DNA of 64,000 nucleotides from Acetatifactor sp. GTDB lineage: Bacteria > Bacillota > Clostridia > Lachnospirales > Lachnospiraceae. The position numbers were made by a program, and so were the translations under genes. Location of the stretch: NCBI GenBank assembly GCA_016290775.1, contig JAEEVF010000004.1:124001-188000 (forward strand). The letters are read 5' to 3'. The stretch's first letter is position 1; each line of letters starts with the position of its first letter. The notes beneath the pieces are model-generated. The model was not told the DNA's origin and searched no databases. It was given only the letters and a program-made list of their open reading frames with translations. Of the stretch, positions 54,891 to 63,680 are shown piece after piece.

Positions 54891-54925
54891 AACAACGCCT
54901 GTCGGTTAACCCGACAGGCGTTGTT
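54891..54925 (-). terminator. terminator of the zinc-ribbon protein gene
   Basis: A perfect 15-bp stem AACAACGCCTGTCGG / CCGACAGGCGTTGTT; the minus strand continues with TTGTGTC. Confidence 0.85.
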
Positions 54926-54940
54926 GAATGTGCCATAAAT

Positions 54941-56026
54941 TTAATTCGGATACTGATACACTTCAATGACCATGATGCGGCCACGAATGAACGTAACATT
55001 GATGGTGAGATCATCCTTGGAGCCGTAGAAACGCTTGTTCTCGCTGTAGTAGGAACCCTTGAAACCTGCTTCCTGACAGGTTGCAATGTAATCCTTGAGC
55101 TGCGCGTTTGTCACGTCGCCAACATAAACCTCAATGCGCGTATCAGAGATGGTCTTCACATAGCAAGTCGTCACCTCAGGCGTCGGGATCTGCTTTGCGA
55201 TCGCATTCTTCGACGGCCATTCCTCATCCAGCACAATGGCCTTGTCGATGTCGATATATGCGTCATTGGAGGATTTGTAGTATCGGATCGTTAAGCAATC
55301 ATCCGTCTCTTCGTGATAAGCCGTGAACGATTCTTCTCCCACTTCCACGTCGACGTTATATCCCGCCTCCTTGCACTCTTCCACATAGGCATCAAAATCC
55401 TCTTTGGAAAGACCAGAAAGGCTTGCACTAAAACTCGTGCTTGAAGAGTTCGGCGAATATTTGAGTTTCGCGTTCGGCTCAGGCAGGGTTGCGCCGAGGC
55501 CTTGCGTCGGCCAGGTCTTCTTCTCGCCGCCCACGCGTACGGACTCGCCGTCGTTCATGAGGCAGATAAACCATACGATCACGAGCACGGCTGCGCCGAT
55601 AAAACACCCTGTCTTGATCTTCTTGTACTTCTCCTCATGGGTCTTGTTGTACTTGGACTTCATGACCATGCCAACGATCATGAGGATCAGCTGAAGCAGG
55701 GAGATCACGCCGAGGCCGACATATTCCGTAAAGATCGCGACGCTGAAAATGGAAAGGATCACGCAAACGATCACCTGCAACACCAAGATCAGCGTGTCCA
55801 GCGCCTTCTGCGCAGGGTTGCGGCTTGCTGCCTTTTGCTGCTCAAACTGCTTTTTCGCTTCCTTGATGCTCTCCTTGCGAACGTCGCGGATCGCGTCATG
55901 AAGCATTCCCTGAAGTTCATCTTTCGACACGCCGTCAAAGGGCTCCGTGCTCTCGCAATAAGGGCACACAAAGAGCTTGCGCTCCACGTCCGCCTTCATG
56001 ACCGCGTTACAATTCTTACAATTCAT
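54941..56026 (-). CDS. zinc-ribbon membrane protein of unknown function
   Basis: A 361-residue protein. The N-terminus is a zinc ribbon with two Cys pairs (CKNC at residues 3-6 and CPYC at about 21-24). A charged helical linker, then three membrane segments (about residues 77-98, 103-122 and 138-158), and a C-terminal extracytoplasmic half follow. The latter holds repeated Gly/Tyr blocks that include VEECKEAGYNVDVEV (about residue 225) and CQEAGFKGSYYSENKR (about residue 325). I do not recognise the family with certainty. It has its own promoter and terminator. Confidence 0.8.
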   Translation of the reverse strand: MNCKNCNAVMKADVERKLFVCPYCESTEPFDGVSKDELQGMLHDAIRDVRKESIKEAKKQFEQQKAASRNPAQKALDTLILVLQVIVCVILSIFSVAIFTEYVGLGVISLLQLILMIVGMVMKSKYNKTHEEKYKKIKTGCFIGAAVLVIVWFICLMNDGESVRVGGEKKTWPTQGLGATLPEPNAKLKYSPNSSSTSFSASLSGLSKEDFDAYVEECKEAGYNVDVEVGEESFTAYHEETDDCLTIRYYKSSNDAYIDIDKAIVLDEEWPSKNAIAKQIPTPEVTTCYVKTISDTRIEVYVGDVTNAQLKDYIATCQEAGFKGSYYSENKRFYGSKDDLTINVTFIRGRIMVIEVYQYPN

Positions 56027-56085
56027 ATTCCTTCTCCTTATGGTTTCTTACGGAAGACTGCCTTCCCTTTTCGCCATCAAAGAAG

Positions 56086-56114
56086 ATTGTACACTAAGTT
56101 TCGCTATTTTGCAA
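56086..56114 (-). promoter_or_regulatory. promoter of the zinc-ribbon protein gene
   Basis: Minus strand TTGCAA (56109-56114), 17-bp spacer, TACAAT (56086-56091). The -35 lies inside the 3' end of galA. Confidence 0.78.
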
Positions 56115-58610
56115 TGCGCATTCTTCGACAAAATACATTCTCGCGCCGAAGTCAGGGAAGTAGCGCACCTGCTCGTTAAAGCCCGTGCCGCCGTAGGGCT
56201 GCTTGAGGGCGATGCCGCCGCGCATGAGCATGTCGCCGGACACCACGTAATCCTCGGTCTCGCCGTCAAGCTTTACAAACTTCGCGATCGCATTATGCAG
56301 CAGCGAATCCTGCTTTACGTGAATGGGCGCAACCATGTTGACAAGGTCGCCAAAGTTCCTCAGGTCGTGCTTTAAGTCTCGGTTCGTAAATCGGTATATT
56401 CTCTCGCCGTCCAGCCCACGTGGTCTGATGGTCACGGAATGATTGTTGGGGATCGCAAAGCGCTGCAACAGAACGCAGATCTCGCGCGTTTTATCTTCCG
56501 ACACGCAGAACCACTCTTGAAGGTTTCCAGCGCCGTCGCGCAGGTTGCTCACGCCTCCACTAAAGCCGCCGCCACCGAAGCTGCCGCCCGCAAAGCCGCC
56601 ACCACCGAAGCCGCCACCCGCAAAGCCACCAACACCGCTGCCCGCAACACCACCACCGCCACCAAAGCTCGCCCCGCGGATCCATGTTCCAAACTGCAGC
56701 ACGCTGCGCCAATTCTTATAGATCTCGATCTGGACCTTAATGGCCTCGAGGTCTTCCTTCTTCATGTCCGCCAGGTTGCACTCATATCCAAGAACGCCAA
56801 AGCTTGCCACCGCAAACCTGGTCTCAAGGGGCGTAACGCGCAGCGTCTGATGATTCGGGCAAGAGGAAACATGCGCCCCGATCACGGACTGCGGATAACC
56901 GTAGCTATAGCCATTTTGAATCTGCGCGCGGCACATCGCATCGGTGTTATCGCTGGCCCAGATCTGCGGGAAGTAACACAGAATCCCAAGATCGAAGCGA
57001 TTTCCGCCTGACGCACAGCCCTCAAACAAAATGTCAGGGAATGCCTCCGTCAGCTCCTTCATGCAATGGTAAAGCCCCATCTGGCAACGGTGCGTGACCT
57101 CTCCCTGCTGCTCGGCCGGGAGCGCCTGGGAATAGGCATCCGTATAAATCCGGTTCATGTCCCACTTGACATAGGCGATGTTTGCGGACGAGAACACCCT
57201 GCCCATCTCCGCGATCAGCCACTCCTGCACCGCAGGGTTCGACAGATCCAGGATCCGCTGATTTCTGCCCTCACTGTGAGCCTTCCCCGGAATCTCCAGC
57301 ACCCACTCGGGATGCGCGCGGTACAGCTCGCTGTCCACGTTCACCATCTCCGGCTCCACCCAAACGCCAAAGTCAAGCCCGAGTGCATTTACCTTCTTCG
57401 CAAGCCCTGCAAGGCCTCCGGGGAGCTTCTTCTTGTTCTCCGTCCAGTCGCCAAGGGAGCTCGTGTCATCATCGCGCTTTCCAAACCAGCCATCATCCAA
57501 CACAAAAAGTTCGATCCCGACATTCTTCGCCGCCTGCGCCAAGTGCAAAAGCTTGGACTCATTAAAGTCAAAATAAAACGCTTCCCAGCTGTTGAGCAGG
57601 ATCGGACGCTCCTTCTTTTTCCAAGTGCCCCTCACAATATGCTCTCGCACAAACGCATGCATGTTCCGGCTCATGCCATTTCGACCATTCGCGGAATAAG
57701 TCATCACCGCCTCAGGCGCCTCAAAACGCTCTCCCGGCCCAAGCTTCCAAACAAAGCCCTGAGGCGAGATGCCGCTTACGATGCGCGTCTTCCCATACGG
57801 GCTGACCTCGATCGCCTCATAATGATTTCCGCTGTAGATCAGATTAAAGCCCATGCACTCGCCAAAGTCCTCTCCCGTCCCGTTCTTCTCTAAGAAAAAG
57901 AACGGATTGACGCGGTTCGACGAAGTCCCCGTCGCAGAGGAAAGCACCAGCTTTCCGCCCGTCAAAGCGACACAGTTTTCCTGCATCTCCCGCGCCCAAG
58001 CGCCAGTGAAATAACAAGCTTTATAAGCATCACCCTCGAGGTCCGTCAGCATGGACAAAAGCCGCAAAACCTCCACGCTCTCTTCGCCGTCATTCACAAG
58101 CACCGCACTCCGCGTGATCACGTTGCAGTCCTCATAAACCCAGTAGTAAAGCTCCAGCGTGAGCTTTTGCCACTCGTCTTTAAGGACCACCTTCAGCTGC
58201 CAGACCTTTCCCGCCTCGTCATAGGACCCAGGCAATGTTTCAAAAGCCTTTTTCCCCTGGCTGATCTCATGGCTGTCATAGACAAAGTCCAGCGTGCGGA
58301 CGCCGCCTCTACCCACCACTTCCACCATGGGCTCACGCACGTCGCCCTTTCCGGGCGCGGAAAGCTCAAGCGCGCAATATTCCGGCGAAAACCCTTTGTC
58401 CTCCTGATCGCGCAGGATCGAATTCCCGGGCGCAAACACCTGCTTTTCGGCAAGCGCCACAACCTGCGCCGCCGCAAGCTCCGGATTGCCTAGCAAGTTC
58501 ATCTTGGCGCCATAATATAAATGCTCCGCAAGACCGTTCTCACGAATGCGAAAAGCATAGGTCGTATCCTTCGTCGATAATTCAAAACACTTCTCAAATT
58601 CTCTGATCAA
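56094..58610 (-). CDS. alpha-galactosidase (GH36)
   Basis: An 838-residue enzyme releasing alpha-1,6-galactose from raffinose-type sugars. The N-terminal beta domain has RTLDFVYDSHEIS; the catalytic barrel has LNSWEAFYFDFNE, the nucleophile Asp in AYVKWDMNR (about residue 480), GCASGGNRFDLG and the acid/base Asp in WASDNTDAM (about residue 550). An odd Gly/Phe/Ser-rich insertion of about 45 residues (about 644-690; GGFGGGGFAGGSFGGGGF) follows the barrel. The start is best placed at a TTG at 58610, 6 bases after GGAGGAGG. It is last in the TetR-lacZ-GPH-galA operon. No signal peptide, so it acts on imported sugar. Confidence 0.94.
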   Translation of the reverse strand: MIREFEKCFELSTKDTTYAFRIRENGLAEHLYYGAKMNLLGNPELAAAQVVALAEKQVFAPGNSILRDQEDKGFSPEYCALELSAPGKGDVREPMVEVVGRGGVRTLDFVYDSHEISQGKKAFETLPGSYDEAGKVWQLKVVLKDEWQKLTLELYYWVYEDCNVITRSAVLVNDGEESVEVLRLLSMLTDLEGDAYKACYFTGAWAREMQENCVALTGGKLVLSSATGTSSNRVNPFFFLEKNGTGEDFGECMGFNLIYSGNHYEAIEVSPYGKTRIVSGISPQGFVWKLGPGERFEAPEAVMTYSANGRNGMSRNMHAFVREHIVRGTWKKKERPILLNSWEAFYFDFNESKLLHLAQAAKNVGIELFVLDDGWFGKRDDDTSSLGDWTENKKKLPGGLAGLAKKVNALGLDFGVWVEPEMVNVDSELYRAHPEWVLEIPGKAHSEGRNQRILDLSNPAVQEWLIAEMGRVFSSANIAYVKWDMNRIYTDAYSQALPAEQQGEVTHRCQMGLYHCMKELTEAFPDILFEGCASGGNRFDLGILCYFPQIWASDNTDAMCRAQIQNGYSYGYPQSVIGAHVSSCPNHQTLRVTPLETRFAVASFGVLGYECNLADMKKEDLEAIKVQIEIYKNWRSVLQFGTWIRGASFGGGGGVAGSGVGGFAGGGFGGGGFAGGSFGGGGFSGGVSNLRDGAGNLQEWFCVSEDKTREICVLLQRFAIPNNHSVTIRPRGLDGERIYRFTNRDLKHDLRNFGDLVNMVAPIHVKQDSLLHNAIAKFVKLDGETEDYVVSGDMLMRGGIALKQPYGGTGFNEQVRYFPDFGARMYFVEECALQNSET

Positions 58611-58652
58611 AGCAAGCCTCCTCCAATACTCCAAAACCTCAAGGCGAAAAGC

Positions 58653-58672
58653 GCCTTCCCGCAGGGGAAGGC
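58653..58672 (-). other. intercistronic hairpin between GPH transporter and galA
   Basis: Minus strand GCCTTCCC-ctgc-GGGAAGGC followed by GCTTTTCGCC. The short T run makes it a weak terminator at best; it could lower galA expression or stabilise the upstream mRNA end. Confidence 0.55.
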
Positions 58673-58679
58673 ACTCTCT

Positions 58680-60065
58680 TTACTTCTTCAGCTGATCTGC
58701 GATCTCCTGCACCTTCTCCTCGGTGAGGATGAACTTCTTGGCGAAAACATAGATTGCGATGATAAGTCCAAAGATCGGAACGATTGTCATGGTCATGCGA
58801 AGACCCAGCTTTGAAGATGCCGCCACGTCCTTCGCAAAATCGATCACCTGCTCCGCCTCCGACACTTCCTCTCCCTTGGAGAGATGGTTGATCGACAGAC
58901 ACATGGCTGCCACAAACGCCGCAATGCCGGACGCAAGCTTCACCACGAAGGTCTGCATGGAGAAGATCACCGACTCATCACGCCTGCCGTTCTTCAGCTC
59001 GCCGTAATCCACCGTATTCGCCAGGAACACCGTCGTCAGCACCTGCAATACACCGTTGGCCGCAAAGATAAAGAAACCCGGAATGAACAGGACGTAAACA
59101 TTCGACATGTTGATGAACGCGATGGCCAGCAGTGTTGCATAGCCTATGATCGCGCTGCCCAGGGTGATGTAAAAGATCCTAATGTTCGTAAACTTCTTGC
59201 GCAGCAAGGGATATGCCACCATCATGGCAAGAACCTGCACCGCACCGCCAAACATGTTGAACATGGTGTAGCTGTTGTACCAGGCAGTGCCGCCGAAGTC
59301 ATATTTGAAAAAGTAGATCACAAGATTCGAGGTAACGTAGATCGAAGTGTTGATCAAAACGATCGCGATCACGATGGTCATGGCCTGATCGTTGGAAAGA
59401 AGCGCCTTGAACATCTGCCCAACGGAAGGCGACTGCATATCCACCGTGGATTTTTCCTTGATGGCAATGCAGGTGATGGTGATGAACACCACGAACAAGA
59501 TCGCTACGATCAATGCGAAATACTTAAAGCCCACAAGCTCATTGTTTCCGCCAATGGCGTGCACGATCATCATCGTGAACACGATCACGATCGCAGAACC
59601 TACGCTTGCGCAGGAACGCGCCAGCGTCGTCAGGCCTTCTCTTTCCTTACCGCTCTTGGTGAACGCGGGGATCATGGACCAATAAGGAATGTCCATCATG
59701 GTATAGGTCACGCCCCAAAGGATGTAGGTCACGGCTGCATATGCCACAAGGCCAGGTCCGTCAAGCTTTGGCGGCGCCGCAAACATGAGAAACAGGATCA
59801 CGGCATTCGTGAGCGTGCCGATCATCAGCCAGGGACGGAACTTTCCCCACTTGGTATTGGTCTTTGCCACGATCACGCCCATGATCGGGTCATTGAACGC
59901 ATCGAAAACACGCGCTGCCATCAGGATCACGCCCATGGCAACGGCGCTCACGCCAAGCACGTCCTGGAAATAATAAAGCACGTAGCTTGCGGAAAGCATG
60001 TACACCATGTCCTTTCCCACGGCGCCAAGTCCATAGGAAAGCTTTTCCTTCAAAGTCAGATTCAT
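58680..60065 (-). CDS. GPH family sugar:cation symporter
   Basis: A 461-residue permease with about 12 membrane segments. It starts MNLTLKEKLSYGLGAVGKDM, the glycoside-pentoside-hexuronide (MelB/LacS-like) pattern, with DAFNDPIMGVIVAKTNTKWG (about residues 54-73), whose Asp residues bind the coupling cation in MelB. The start at 60065 follows AGGAGG by 7 bases. It has no C-terminal IIA-like domain. It lies 14 bp after lacZ, so it probably imports beta- and alpha-galactosides for the two enzymes of the operon. Confidence 0.93.
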   Translation of the reverse strand: MNLTLKEKLSYGLGAVGKDMVYMLSASYVLYYFQDVLGVSAVAMGVILMAARVFDAFNDPIMGVIVAKTNTKWGKFRPWLMIGTLTNAVILFLMFAAPPKLDGPGLVAYAAVTYILWGVTYTMMDIPYWSMIPAFTKSGKEREGLTTLARSCASVGSAIVIVFTMMIVHAIGGNNELVGFKYFALIVAILFVVFITITCIAIKEKSTVDMQSPSVGQMFKALLSNDQAMTIVIAIVLINTSIYVTSNLVIYFFKYDFGGTAWYNSYTMFNMFGGAVQVLAMMVAYPLLRKKFTNIRIFYITLGSAIIGYATLLAIAFINMSNVYVLFIPGFFIFAANGVLQVLTTVFLANTVDYGELKNGRRDESVIFSMQTFVVKLASGIAAFVAAMCLSINHLSKGEEVSEAEQVIDFAKDVAASSKLGLRMTMTIVPIFGLIIAIYVFAKKFILTEEKVQEIADQLKK

Positions 60066-60079
60066 ACCGATTCCTCCTT

Positions 60080-62566
60080 TCACGCCTTGACCGTAAACTC
60101 GATCTCACATGGCTCGGCGCCATATGCCAACACTTTCAGTTTTCCTTTCCCGCTCTTGCCCTTCGTACGCACGTAGGTACCCGTCATGCCGCCCTGGAAG
60201 GCCGTCATGGGAGGCCCCACAAGCTCGATCTCCCCTTCTGCGATCAGCGCCACGGGATCATTGCAAAAGCTCAGTGTGTTCCCAAATTCATCCTGCATCT
60301 CCAGTCGGATGGCCGCCATGTCATAGGTCTGATCCTCCCGAAGCTCCACATGATCGGCCTTACAGGAAAGCTTTAAGCTGCGCATGGCGCGTCTTTCCAC
60401 GCTTGCCACCACTTCGCCGCCCTTCACCGCCTCGAAGCGATACGCAGTGCTCGTGCCGCCCCAGTCGCCCACATACTTGTTGTAAAGCTCCGTCGCACGG
60501 TCCATGTCCATCTTGCCAAATGCAAGGACCTTTGCCGCCGTCAGCTTCGCCTCCATGGGAAGGTTGTTCAGGCCATACCTTGCGACCAAGTTCAGAACCT
60601 TCTTTACGTCCCTTGCCTGCGAGGGCTTCATGCCCTCCTTCGTCTCAAGCACATCGCCGACGAAATCATCTACCACAATCGGCCCGTGCGGCAAACTTGG
60701 ATAGGGCGTGTCCTCTTTATGATACTCATGAATGAACTCGTCATTCTTGTACATCTTCACGCTGTCCGCGTTCGTAAATAAGTATATCAGTCCGCGGTTG
60801 CACCCGGGATGCTCGCCGATGTCCATGGAAGAACTCGGCACCAGCACGGGCACGTCGTCCTGCTGGCTTGCGTAAACCGCCGCCGCAAGCTTGGGATTTC
60901 GGAACATGTCCATCACGCCATGGTAGCAAATACGATCACCGCTGCCAAAGTCCTTGTGCGTGTTGTAATCAAACATGCACCAGCCAAAGCAGCCCGCGAT
61001 GTCCTCCTGCTCCGCCACGGCCTCAAGCACGTTCGCGTGACGCAGTGCGTGCTCCACACGCTTGTCTTCGCAGTCATATGCCTTCGTCGGGAACATATGC
61101 CCATTGAATTCCGAGATCAGATACGCCTTTGACATGTCGGGTGTCACGTTCTTCTTGGGCTCGCACCCCTTGTTGTTCCCCTCATGCACAAAGTCGTTGT
61201 AGGTATATACGTCCTCCAACAGGCGGCTCTTCTTGATGCAGCGCACGCCGCCCGTCTGACGCGAGGGATCCAGCTGATGCGCCATCTCATTCGTCTTTTT
61301 GTAGAACTCGTCATCGTCCACGGATTCATTGATGCGAACGCCCCAAAGGATAATGGAGGGGTGGTTGCGATATTGCAGGATCATGTCCTTCAGATTTGTA
61401 AGTGCCTGCTCCTTCCACGCCTCGTCGCCGATGTGCTGCCAGCCCGGGAACTCCGTGAAAACAAGGAGACCTAGCTCATCGCAGCGATCCAGGAAATAGT
61501 GGCTCTGCGGATAATGCGAGGTGCGAACGGCATTCACGCCAAGCTCGTGCTTCAGGATGTCCGCGTCATTCACCTGCAAGGACTTCGGCGCCGCATAACC
61601 CACGTAAGGGTAGCTCTGATGACGGTTCAGCCCGCGGAGCTTCACCTTCTTGCCGTTTAGGTAAAACCCGTCGCGGAAAAATTTCGCCGCGCGGAAGCCA
61701 AAGGTGTCCTCGCGCTCATCCAGCACCTTATCGCCAAGGAGAAGCTCCGTCTTTAGCACGTAAAGCACGGGACTTTCCAGCTCCCAAAGCTTGATCTCGC
61801 CCAGCGCCTCATTTGCGGAAACGTCCGCGTCCGTCGCGCAGTAAAGGATTCCGTCACCTTCGTCGTCACCAAAGCGTGCGGCTCTCCTTTCCTTCTTTTC
61901 CTCATCCGGTATGGCCGTGATTGCCTTTTCGCAGATCGGAACGAATTCCGTCGCCGCCCGCTCCTTCATGGACTGGCGGATCACAAAGGACTCGCCTTCC
62001 GGCAAAGGCTTTGCAGCATTGATCTTGACGCGACTTCGCACGCGCTTTCCCGTCATCTGCACCGTAGAGACAAACACGTCTTCAAGATATGCTTCCTCAA
62101 AAACGTCCAGATACGCATCGCGGTAAATCCCGCCGTAGGTCATGTAGTCGATCACATAGCCAAAGGGCGGTACGTTCAGGCTCTCACGGCTGTCCACTTC
62201 CACCGCCAGCACGTTCTCTGCGCCGAGCTTTAAGTGCTCCGTCAGCTCCACGGAAAATGCAGTATATCCGCACGCATGGCTTCCGATCTCTTCGCCGTTC
62301 AGATACACCTTGCAGGCATGTGCCACGCCGTCAAAGGTAAGGCGCACGCGCTTTCCCTTCCAGTTCTTCGGCGCCTTGATGATCCTGCGGTAACCGCTCA
62401 CCATCTGGTAAATGCTCTCGTCAAAATAATGCAAAGGCGTTTCTTTGCAAGTATGAGGCAGGCGAACCTGCATAAGAGGCTCGCCTGCATAATTTGCTTC
62501 CGTCAGGGCCATCGAAAACTGCTCCGAAAAGCCCCAATCATCGTCAATGTAAATTCGTTTACCCAT
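60080..62566 (-). CDS. beta-galactosidase (GH2)
   Basis: An 828-residue glycoside hydrolase of family 2. The jelly-roll sugar-binding domain has FDGVAHACKVYLNGEEIGSH. The catalytic barrel has LRGLNRHQSYPYVGYA, VRTSHYPQSHYFLDRCDELG, the acid/base Glu in VRINESVDDDE (about residue 413) and the nucleophile Glu in AYLISEFNGHMFPTK (about residue 485). A C-terminal beta domain completes it. It could also be a beta-glucuronidase or other GH2 enzyme, but galA and the GPH permease favour galactosides. ATG 62566 follows GGAG by 7 bases. Confidence 0.92.
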   Translation of the reverse strand: MGKRIYIDDDWGFSEQFSMALTEANYAGEPLMQVRLPHTCKETPLHYFDESIYQMVSGYRRIIKAPKNWKGKRVRLTFDGVAHACKVYLNGEEIGSHACGYTAFSVELTEHLKLGAENVLAVEVDSRESLNVPPFGYVIDYMTYGGIYRDAYLDVFEEAYLEDVFVSTVQMTGKRVRSRVKINAAKPLPEGESFVIRQSMKERAATEFVPICEKAITAIPDEEKKERRAARFGDDEGDGILYCATDADVSANEALGEIKLWELESPVLYVLKTELLLGDKVLDEREDTFGFRAAKFFRDGFYLNGKKVKLRGLNRHQSYPYVGYAAPKSLQVNDADILKHELGVNAVRTSHYPQSHYFLDRCDELGLLVFTEFPGWQHIGDEAWKEQALTNLKDMILQYRNHPSIILWGVRINESVDDDEFYKKTNEMAHQLDPSRQTGGVRCIKKSRLLEDVYTYNDFVHEGNNKGCEPKKNVTPDMSKAYLISEFNGHMFPTKAYDCEDKRVEHALRHANVLEAVAEQEDIAGCFGWCMFDYNTHKDFGSGDRICYHGVMDMFRNPKLAAAVYASQQDDVPVLVPSSSMDIGEHPGCNRGLIYLFTNADSVKMYKNDEFIHEYHKEDTPYPSLPHGPIVVDDFVGDVLETKEGMKPSQARDVKKVLNLVARYGLNNLPMEAKLTAAKVLAFGKMDMDRATELYNKYVGDWGGTSTAYRFEAVKGGEVVASVERRAMRSLKLSCKADHVELREDQTYDMAAIRLEMQDEFGNTLSFCNDPVALIAEGEIELVGPPMTAFQGGMTGTYVRTKGKSGKGKLKVLAYGAEPCEIEFTVKA

Positions 62567-62587
62567 CAAACTCTCCAAAAGAAAGGA

Positions 62588-63163
62588 TTAACGTACTGCG
62601 ATGCCGTTCACAAGGATGTCAACTACGTGATCCAACGCCTCCCCATAGCTTAAGTTGTTCACGATCAGGATGTCTCTCTGGAAGAACTGCTCAAGGCTTG
62701 CCTCAAGCATCATCTTTACAAGACAGATGGGTAACGGACGGATCACGCCTTCCTTGATGCCCTTTTCGATCAGCGCGATCGTGTTCTCCCAACCGGTCTC
62801 CAGACGCTCTTCCACGCGCCTGTAAGTGTTCGGGAAGCGTTCCTTCAGCTGATAGAGCTTGCGCAGATCGATGTTACGATAGCTCTCCGGCATTACGCCC
62901 AGGATCTTGCGGATCTTCTCAATCGTGGTGAGGTTCTTGTCATGCATTACCTCGTCCTCTGCATTCTTGATGCCGTCGAACAGATAATCCACCATGAGAA
63001 GGAACATCTTCTCCTTATCCGGAAACACCTTGTAGATCGTCTTCTTGCTGATGCCGAGCTCCTTCGCCACGTCATCCATGGTGAATTTCAAGCCCTTTTG
63101 ATTGAATACTACAATGGTTCCTTCAAAAATCTTCTGTCTGAGTTCTTGCTTTGTCAATTGCAT
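62588..63163 (-). CDS. TetR family transcriptional regulator
   Basis: A 191-residue regulator. The N-terminal helix-turn-helix is FTMDDVAKELGISKKTIYKVF (about residues 27-47), and the C-terminal domain is helical and ligand-binding (CLVKMMLEASLEQFF). GGAGGG lies 8 bases before the ATG. It is first gene of the lacZ-GPH-galA operon, 21 bp before lacZ, so it is likely an autoregulator of galactoside use, unusual since most such operons use LacI or AraC proteins. The inverted repeat at its promoter is the candidate operator. Confidence 0.92.
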   Translation of the reverse strand: MQLTKQELRQKIFEGTIVVFNQKGLKFTMDDVAKELGISKKTIYKVFPDKEKMFLLMVDYLFDGIKNAEDEVMHDKNLTTIEKIRKILGVMPESYRNIDLRKLYQLKERFPNTYRRVEERLETGWENTIALIEKGIKEGVIRPLPICLVKMMLEASLEQFFQRDILIVNNLSYGEALDHVVDILVNGIAVR

Positions 63164-63223
63164 ATGCCATACCCTCCTTCAAGTCTTGGCGTTTCCGCCG
63201 TTTCTGCATCCCCCATATGTTCT

Positions 63224-63277
63224 GTTTCCATCAAAATGCTTGAATTATATATGTTTTTCGAACAATTTGACGGAAAC
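63224..63277 (-). promoter_or_regulatory. candidate TetR operator and promoter
   Basis: Arms GTTTCCATCAA (63224-63234) and TTGACGGAAAC (63267-63277) are complementary with one mismatch and lie 32 bp apart. They flank a TATAAT at 63244-63249 (minus) that has a poor -35. A further GTTTCCGCC lies at 63191-63199. Confidence 0.55.
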
Positions 63278-63440
63278 GGTTTATAATACATAAGTCTCTA
63301 CCATCTCATTATATCAATTCAGTTTCCAAAATGCAAGAAACTATGTGTCCAAATTTGGTTTCCTTTGTTTGGTAAAATCGCACAAAATAAGGAGAAAAAC
63401 GCAATTTTTGACTATTTCCACTCATCAAGCTTTCCTCGCA

Positions 63441-63485
63441 AGCCCCAGTAGCCCCAGCAGCCCCAGCAGCCCCAGCAGCCCCAGC
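63441..63485. repeat. five tandem 9-bp repeats (AGCCCCAGY)
   Basis: AGCCCCAGC occurs as five back-to-back copies (first copy AGCCCCAGT). It lies in a gene-free stretch between TetR and the DJ-1 gene and encodes nothing supportable. Confidence 0.85.
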
Positions 63486-63495
63486 CGGACAGACT

Positions 63496-63533
63496 GAGCA
63501 TCGGGTTTGTGCTTTTCGCCTACCCCGATGCTC
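63496..63533. repeat. hairpin sharing its stem with the DJ-1 terminator
   Basis: GAGCATCGGG / CCCGATGCTC with an 18-base loop. The core GCATCGGG is identical to that of the hairpin at 63565-63607. Confidence 0.75.
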
Positions 63534-63564
63534 TCCGAATGATTTGGGTGCACTGGCGCATGAA

Positions 63565-63607
63565 AAAAGCATCGGGATAGATGCGGTTTACACGTCCCGA
63601 TGCTTTT
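63565..63607 (-). terminator. terminator of the DJ-1/PfpI gene
   Basis: Minus strand AAAAGCATCGGGA / TCCCGATGCTTTT followed by T residues, about 75 bp past the stop. Confidence 0.88.
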
Positions 63608-63680
63608 GTTGATCATTGCTTTTTGAATCTGTTGGCATGCGGGGCCGTGACAACGTCTTACCGGCTCATGTCGTCTGCGG

